Assembly (NCBI GenBank): GCA_934130285.1
Contig: CAKOXT010000002.1
Coordinates: 248,001 to 312,000, forward strand
Reading direction: 5' to 3'
From: an uncultured Clostridia bacterium
Lineage (GTDB): Bacteria; Bacillota; Clostridia; TANB77; CAG-508
DNA length: 64,000 bases
Shown here: piece after piece, positions 59,134 to 64,000 of the stretch
Layout of the letters: each line of letters starts with the position of its first letter
Position numbering within the stretch: the stretch's first letter is position 1
The notes under the pieces: generated by a model
The model's database searches: none
What the model saw: only the letters and a program-made list of their open reading frames with translations
Told to the model about the DNA's origin: nothing
Program-made: the position numbers and the translations under genes

Positions 59134-59946
59134 ATGGCAATTCCTAAAGTAATTCATTATTGTTGGTTCGGTAGAGGAGAAAAACCAGAACTTGCAAAAA
59201 AATGTATAGAATCATGGAAAAAATATTGTCCTGATTATGAGATTAAAGAATGGAATGAAGATAATTTCGATATACATTCAAATAAGTATGTGGAGCAAGC
59301 ATATACTGCTCGAAAGTTTGCATTTGTTACGGATTATGTTAGATTGTATGCTTTATATTTAGAAGGTGGGGTTTATATGGATACTGATGTTGAAATTATA
59401 AAACCTATTGACGAGTTTTTAAAGCATAGAGCTTTTTCAAGTTTTGAGAATAATAACATGATTCCTACTGGTTTGATGGCTGCTGAGAAAGGTAATGAAT
59501 GGATTAAAGATTTATTAGATGAATATACTGATTTGAATTTTATTGATGAAAATGGAAATATGGATTTAACAACTAATGTTGTTAGAATAACTAATTTGAC
59601 TCATGAGAAATATGGTTTAAAATTGGAATCTTCATATCAAGAGTTAAAAGATGGAGTTGTTACATTGTATCCGTATGATTACTTTTGTCCAAAAGATTGG
59701 GCTACTGGAGAAATTCATTTAACTGAAAATAGTGCTACTATACATCATTTTTCTGGTTCTTGGCATACTGCTGAGGAAAAGGAAGAGGCGAGAATATATA
59801 GAGAAAAATTAAATAAATATATAGCTAAATATCATGATGAAGATGTTGCAAGAGAAAAGTTAAATAAAGATGAGTTGCGTAAGTTTTATTTAACCCACCC
59901 TATAAAAGCTATTAAGAGAATTATTGAAAAAATGAGAGGAAAGTAA
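59134..59946 (+). CDS. Glycosyltransferase with DXD sugar-binding motif (GT32-type)
   Basis: The 270-residue protein starts MAIPKVIHYCWFGRG, the diagnostic opening of capsular-type GT32 transferases. Then come FVTDYVRLYALYLEGGVYMDTDVE (region about 66-89; DTD is the metal-binding motif) and HHFSGSW near the end. These enzymes add a hexose or hexosamine from a nucleotide sugar. The ATG at 59134 follows AAAAGGTGAG; an in-frame ATG three codons earlier is inside the flippase gene. The last residues are basic and could associate with the membrane. Confidence 0.92.
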   Translation: MAIPKVIHYCWFGRGEKPELAKKCIESWKKYCPDYEIKEWNEDNFDIHSNKYVEQAYTARKFAFVTDYVRLYALYLEGGVYMDTDVEIIKPIDEFLKHRAFSSFENNNMIPTGLMAAEKGNEWIKDLLDEYTDLNFIDENGNMDLTTNVVRITNLTHEKYGLKLESSYQELKDGVVTLYPYDYFCPKDWATGEIHLTENSATIHHFSGSWHTAEEKEEARIYREKLNKYIAKYHDEDVAREKLNKDELRKFYLTHPIKAIKRIIEKMRGK

Positions 59947-59947
59947 A

Positions 59948-60886
59948 ATGAGATTTAGTATTATTGTTCCTGTTTATAATGTTGAAAAGTATTTAGCTAA
60001 GTGCATTGAAAGTATATTAAATCAGACAAATCAAGATTTTGAATTATTACTTGTAAATGATGGAACCAAAGACAATTCTCAAAAAATCATAGATGAATAT
60101 GTTGCTAAATATCCTGATAAAGTTTATGGTTTTGTAAAAGAGAATGGTGGATTAAGCGATGCTAGAAATTATGGAGTTGAAAGAGCAAAAGGGGAGTACA
60201 TAATATTTATAGATTCTGATGATTATGTTGATGCTGAATTGTTGGAAAAAGTTAATGATGCAATTGAAAAAAATGCAGGAGTTGATGTGGTAGGATACAA
60301 TTTGGTTGATGTTGATGAGTCTGGAAATGTGCTTAAAACGACGGAAAAAGGTGGAAGTAACTGCTTATCAGGTGAAGAGGCAATAAAGTTTGTAGTTAAT
60401 TCAAAACAATGTTTTGAACCAGCTTGCGGGTACGCATATCGTTTGGATTTCTGGAAAAATAGTAATTTACAATTTATGAAAGGTATATATCATGAGGATT
60501 TTGCTTTGATACCATTAGTTATTGTAAAAGCAAATAAAGTTATATTTACAAATTTCAATGGATATTTTTATATGCAAACACAAAATAGCATTACTAGAAA
60601 TAATTCTTTTGAAAAGGCTAAAAAATCTGCTTTTGATTTCTTAAAGGGATATGATTTTTTAGTAGATGAAGTAAACAAAATTCAATTTTCAGACGAATAT
60701 GCTAAATCAATGTACATGTCTTATATTGCAAATTTTGCAATATATAAGATGGAGAATATGCATAAAGAAATAAAAAAAGAATATAAAAAAGAAATTAAGA
60801 AAAGAAAAGTCATTAATTATGTGATGACTGATACTTTTAAAAGAAAGGTTAGAAAACTTTTAATAAGGTTGAAATTTGCTTTATAA
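59948..60886 (+). CDS. Family 2 glycosyltransferase
   Basis: The 312-residue protein has the GT2 opening FSIIVPVYNVEKYLAKCIES (about residues 3-22), LVNDGTKDNS, ENGGLSDARNYG and FIDSDDYVD (DXD-like, about 89-97). The C-terminal 80 residues are Lys-rich and helical. It starts one base after the previous stop codon. It is closely similar to the next protein, sharing IIDEYVAKYPD at the same relative place, so the two probably arose by duplication. Confidence 0.9.
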   Translation: MRFSIIVPVYNVEKYLAKCIESILNQTNQDFELLLVNDGTKDNSQKIIDEYVAKYPDKVYGFVKENGGLSDARNYGVERAKGEYIIFIDSDDYVDAELLEKVNDAIEKNAGVDVVGYNLVDVDESGNVLKTTEKGGSNCLSGEEAIKFVVNSKQCFEPACGYAYRLDFWKNSNLQFMKGIYHEDFALIPLVIVKANKVIFTNFNGYFYMQTQNSITRNNSFEKAKKSAFDFLKGYDFLVDEVNKIQFSDEYAKSMYMSYIANFAIYKMENMHKEIKKEYKKEIKKRKVINYVMTDTFKRKVRKLLIRLKFAL

Positions 60887-60896
60887 AGGAGAGAAA

Positions 60897-61850
60897 ATGA
60901 TTAAAATTAGTATAATTATTCCTGTTTATAATGCAGAAAAATATTTGAAAAAATGTATTGATTCAGTAATAAATCAAAATGTAGAAAGTAAAGAAATTAT
61001 TTTAGTTAATGATGGAAGTATTGATAATTCTCAAGAAATTATAGATGAATATGTTGCTAAATATCCTGATATGATTAAAGCCATTAAACAAGAAAATGCG
61101 GGACAAGCAGTGGCTAGAAATGTTGGAATCGAAAATGCTTCTGGTGAATTCTTAGCTTTTTTAGACAGTGATGATTATTTAGAAGAGAATTCGTACCAGT
61201 TAGCTTTAAATAAGGCAGAATGTGATGATTTGGATATTGTTTGTTTTGATTACTATGAAATAATAAATGGGAGAAAAGAAGAAAAACAACATTATTTTTT
61301 AAATACAGATGATGTAGTTAGAAAGTATATAGTATCTGAAACTTCACCTTGCAATAGAATTGTTAAAAGAAAAATATTTATTGATAATAATGTTAGATTT
61401 TTAGAAAACAAGATTTATGAAGATTTAGCGACTATTCCTACACTTGCAAAATATACGAAAAAAATTGGTTATATTCCTGATAGAGTATATGATTATGTTA
61501 TAAGAGAAAATTCAACTATGAGGTATGCTACATATAATTCCAAAATAGAGGATATATTTTATGCTGTAGAGAAATTGTATAATGACTTCAAAGACACAGA
61601 ATATATGGAAGAATTAGAATACATATATATTGAGCATCTATTGCATGCTGCTTCTCTAAGATTTTTTTCTTATAAGGAGGGAATAGGCAATATAGATAAA
61701 GTTGTTAGTGTTATGAAAGACAAGTTTCCTAAATGGAGAAAAAATAAATATTATAAAATGCAAAGTATTAAATATAAAATTATTTGTGAGTTATTTTATC
61801 ATAAAAAATTTGGAATATTAAGCTCTATATTAGGAGGTAAAAATGCCTAA
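60897..61850 (+). CDS. Family 2 glycosyltransferase (paralogue of the preceding gene)
   Basis: The 317-residue protein opens IKISIIIPVYNAEKYLKKCI, with LVNDGSIDNS, ENAGQAVARNVGI and FLDSDDYLE, and keeps IIDEYVAKYPD in common with its neighbour. The acceptor-binding C-terminal half differs, so a different linkage or sugar is likely. ATG 60897 follows AAAGGAG; an in-frame ATG at 60876 overlaps the previous gene. Its last eight bases overlap the start of the next gene. Confidence 0.9.
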   Translation: MIKISIIIPVYNAEKYLKKCIDSVINQNVESKEIILVNDGSIDNSQEIIDEYVAKYPDMIKAIKQENAGQAVARNVGIENASGEFLAFLDSDDYLEENSYQLALNKAECDDLDIVCFDYYEIINGRKEEKQHYFLNTDDVVRKYIVSETSPCNRIVKRKIFIDNNVRFLENKIYEDLATIPTLAKYTKKIGYIPDRVYDYVIRENSTMRYATYNSKIEDIFYAVEKLYNDFKDTEYMEELEYIYIEHLLHAASLRFFSYKEGIGNIDKVVSVMKDKFPKWRKNKYYKMQSIKYKIICELFYHKKFGILSSILGGKNA

Positions 61851-62997
61851 GAATATCTTGTTTGTTGTTGATAATTTAGTGATGGGTGGAATTACTAAGG
61901 TAATTACAAATTTATTAGTGAATTTGGATCCGGAAAAATATAATATTGATTTATTGGTATTGCATTACTATGAAGATATGAATGTTAAAATTCCAGAATA
62001 TGTGAACATAATAGAAGGTAATAAGTTCTTTTCTTCAGTGGATGTTAGTATAAAAAGAATCATGAAAGAAAAGAATGTTAGTGAATTTCTAAAAAAGTTA
62101 TCTTTAGTTATTTCTTTAAAGTCTGGTAGGATTAGAAATAAAATTGTTGAGGCAAGGAAAAATATTTTAACTAAAAAATATGATACTGAAATTGCTTTTA
62201 GTGATGGATTTTCACATATATTTGTAGCAAACGGGGATACGCCTAATAAAATTGCTTGGATGCATACTGATATTTCTGTTCAAAATGATTCAAAGAGATA
62301 TTATAACTTAGTTAAAGAATCTTTGAAAAAGATGAACATGTCTGTTTGTGTATCAGATAGAGTTAGAGAAGTTTATAAATCTTATTATGATTTAGATGAT
62401 GATAAAATTCAAACTATTCATAATATTATAGATGTTGATGAAATAAAAAATAAAGGTAATGAAAAAATAGATATTGAATTTTCAAAAGATGTTATAAATT
62501 TAATTTCTGTTGGAAGACTAGAGTCTCAAAAAAATTATGAAAGATTTATTAATGTACATAAAAAGCTAATTGATGATGGATATAAAATTAATTCTTATTT
62601 GATTGGTGATGGCTTGGAGAAAGAAAAACTTGAAAATACTATAAAAGAACAAAAAATCGAAGATACATTTTTTATGTTGGGAAGAAAAGATAATCCTTTT
62701 CCTTATGTAAAAAAAGCAGATTTGTTTATTTTATCTTCTATTTTGGAAGGTTTGCCAACAGTGTTATATGAAGCTATAATTTTAGGAGTACCTTGCGTTT
62801 CAACAGAAGTGGCTGGGGCAAGGGAAATATTGAAAGACCAATATGGTTTGATTACTGAGAATAATGATGAGGCTTTATATTGTGGAATAAAGAAAGTTCT
62901 TGATGATAAAAAACTACTAGATGCATATAAATCAGAAGTTAGTATGTATAAATCAGAAAATAGTGATATAATACGAAAAGTGGAAAAAATAATTTAG
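61843..62997 (+). CDS. Family 4-type glycosyltransferase (GT-B fold)
   Basis: The 384-residue protein has a GT-B layout: an N-terminal half opening NILFVVDNLVMGGITKV with DVDEI in the linker, and a C-terminal half with ISVGRLESQKNYERFI, GDGLEKEKLE and FILSSILEGLPTVLYEAI (donor-binding EXLP-like region about 302-319). GT4 enzymes use nucleotide sugars with retention of configuration. AGGAGGT lies before ATG 61843, inside the end of the preceding gene. The next gene begins 12 bases after its stop. Confidence 0.91.
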   Translation: MPKNILFVVDNLVMGGITKVITNLLVNLDPEKYNIDLLVLHYYEDMNVKIPEYVNIIEGNKFFSSVDVSIKRIMKEKNVSEFLKKLSLVISLKSGRIRNKIVEARKNILTKKYDTEIAFSDGFSHIFVANGDTPNKIAWMHTDISVQNDSKRYYNLVKESLKKMNMSVCVSDRVREVYKSYYDLDDDKIQTIHNIIDVDEIKNKGNEKIDIEFSKDVINLISVGRLESQKNYERFINVHKKLIDDGYKINSYLIGDGLEKEKLENTIKEQKIEDTFFMLGRKDNPFPYVKKADLFILSSILEGLPTVLYEAIILGVPCVSTEVAGAREILKDQYGLITENNDEALYCGIKKVLDDKKLLDAYKSEVSMYKSENSDIIRKVEKII

Positions 62998-63009
62998 AGA
63001 GGAAATAAA

Positions 63010-64000
63010 ATGGAAAACAAAACAAATTTAAAAGATATTGTAAAAAAGATTTTTGTTGCTTTTATGATTATGCAACCAGTGTTAGATATTTACATGAGTT
63101 TATTTGATAAAAGCATTCAAATTGTTGGAGTTTCATTAGCTACTGTCATAAGATTTGCATTAGTATTTATAATGCTTGTTATGATAATGATTCATGCAAG
63201 AAAAAATAAAAGTACAAAATTGTTTATAGGATATGCTGTAGCAGTGCTTATATATATGGTGTTTCATCATATTAATGCCGTAGGTTTTAAAGTGAGACTA
63301 GTTGAAGCTAAGTATAGTCCTTTTGGAGAATTGCTATATTTGGCTAGAATGTGTATACCTGTTGCTTTAATTTATATAATATATAACATAAAACTAAACT
63401 ATAAAGATATAAAGAAAATTGTTATTAGTGTTTCTTTAATAATTTCTTTAACAATGATAATAAGTAATTTATTTAAATTTTCATATTTATCTTATTCTTT
63501 GGAACAAGATACTATATCTGGAAATATGGTAGAATGGTTTACTAAAGGTATTAAACCAGATTCAGAGAAATTAAATGATTGGGTTGGATATACAACAAGA
63601 GGTTTATTCCAATCAGGAAACCAATTATCAGGTGTTATGATTATATTAGTTCCAATTCTTACATATATAGCATTTAAGGAAAAGAAAATAAAAGAATGGA
63701 TTGTATTAACTTTACATATTATAGCTATGATAGCTATAACTACTAGAGTTGGAGCTATTGGTGGAATATTAGCAATGGTTGCAACTGTATGTATATATAT
63801 ACTTGAAAAAATTATTCATAGAGAAAAAGTTTCAGAAATTTTCAAACAAAAGAATTTTTATTGCTTGATTGTTTCTGTAGTGGTTATAGCTGTTGTTTAT
63901 GCCTTTTCACCATTTAAGGTTAGAACTATGTCTGGAAATTTCGGAGCAGATTTAGCTATTGGAAAGCAAACGACTGATAATACAGATGTAGCAGGATCAG
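63010..64000 (+). CDS. O-antigen-ligase-like membrane protein (cut by window end)
   Basis: An open frame of 330 codons runs off the right edge. It starts MENKTNLKDIVKKIFVAFMI and contains at least eight membrane segments, with a long external segment including WVGYTTRGLFQSGNQLSGVM (about residues 197-216). This resembles the O-antigen ligase/polymerase family (Wzy or WaaL-like), as expected in a locus with a flippase and glycosyltransferases. GAGAGGAAA precedes the ATG. Which of polymerase or ligase it is cannot be told from the part seen. Confidence 0.8.
   Translation, partial: MENKTNLKDIVKKIFVAFMIMQPVLDIYMSLFDKSIQIVGVSLATVIRFALVFIMLVMIMIHARKNKSTKLFIGYAVAVLIYMVFHHINAVGFKVRLVEAKYSPFGELLYLARMCIPVALIYIIYNIKLNYKDIKKIVISVSLIISLTMIISNLFKFSYLSYSLEQDTISGNMVEWFTKGIKPDSEKLNDWVGYTTRGLFQSGNQLSGVMIILVPILTYIAFKEKKIKEWIVLTLHIIAMIAITTRVGAIGGILAMVATVCIYILEKIIHREKVSEIFKQKNFYCLIVSVVVIAVVYAFSPFKVRTMSGNFGADLAIGKQTTDNTDVAGS

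Overview
The window looks like chromosomal DNA of a low-GC, Gram-positive, probably spore-forming member of the Clostridia. This rests on AT-rich codon use, strong AAGGAGG-type ribosome binding sites, sigma-A-like promoters with 17-base spacers, a Gram-positive PolC, an Asp23/AmaP operon, RemA, a YqeG phosphatase and a SleB-type spore cortex hydrolase. A dockerin-bearing cell wall enzyme suggests a gut or other fibre-degrading habitat. Species-level placement is not possible from the sequence alone. No rRNA, CRISPR array, prophage or complete insertion sequence was seen. There is one tRNA gene (tRNA-Trp, minus strand).

Layout. 1-10,300: two small membrane-protein genes (one cut by the window edge), then a core operon pyrH-frr-uppS-cdsA-rseP-(zinc-ribbon/PH protein)-polC. 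10,300-15,500: a DUF1294 gene, a cysteine-rich orphan, recG flanked by two visibly GC-richer orphan genes, a degenerate repeat tract and a small membrane protein. 15,500-20,200: a TGS-uridine kinase fusion coupled to an RNHCP protein, a run of intergenic hairpins, and a U32 protein. 20,200-26,000: a secreted glucosaminidase with dockerin, a membrane-anchored beta-sandwich protein, and class III fructose-bisphosphatase. 26,400-31,700: an apparent operon ending rsmE - membrane protein with AT-hook tail - yicC - remA - rpoZ. 31,800-36,400: gmk, then priA-def-fmt. 36,400-42,500: asp23-amaP-DUF2273-nusB-xseA-xseB, a YuiD-like membrane protein, fhs and sleB. 42,500-52,300: MFS transporter and L,D-transpeptidase (minus), yqeG-prepilin peptidase-aminopeptidase P-efp, a frameshifted M23 peptidase, and a repeat-rich GH25 lysozyme. 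52,400-53,700: tRNA-Trp and asd (minus). 53,800-64,000: the start of a cell-surface polysaccharide locus (five glycosyltransferases, two other membrane enzymes, a flippase and an O-antigen-ligase-like protein running off the end).

Functionally the window combines housekeeping genes (replication, recombination, translation, isoprenoid/phospholipid carriers, one-carbon metabolism) with cell-envelope genes. Peptidoglycan enzymes recur (glucosaminidase, SleB, L,D-transpeptidase, M23, GH25), and the right end adds polysaccharide export. The least expected observations are a PolC with a duplicated OB domain, a membrane protein ending in an AT-hook, GC-rich orphan genes on both sides of recG, a dockerin on a peptidoglycan hydrolase, an M23 gene broken by two single-base insertions behind an intact consensus promoter, and two related hairpin-forming intergenic elements. 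No wholly new multi-gene system could be demonstrated.
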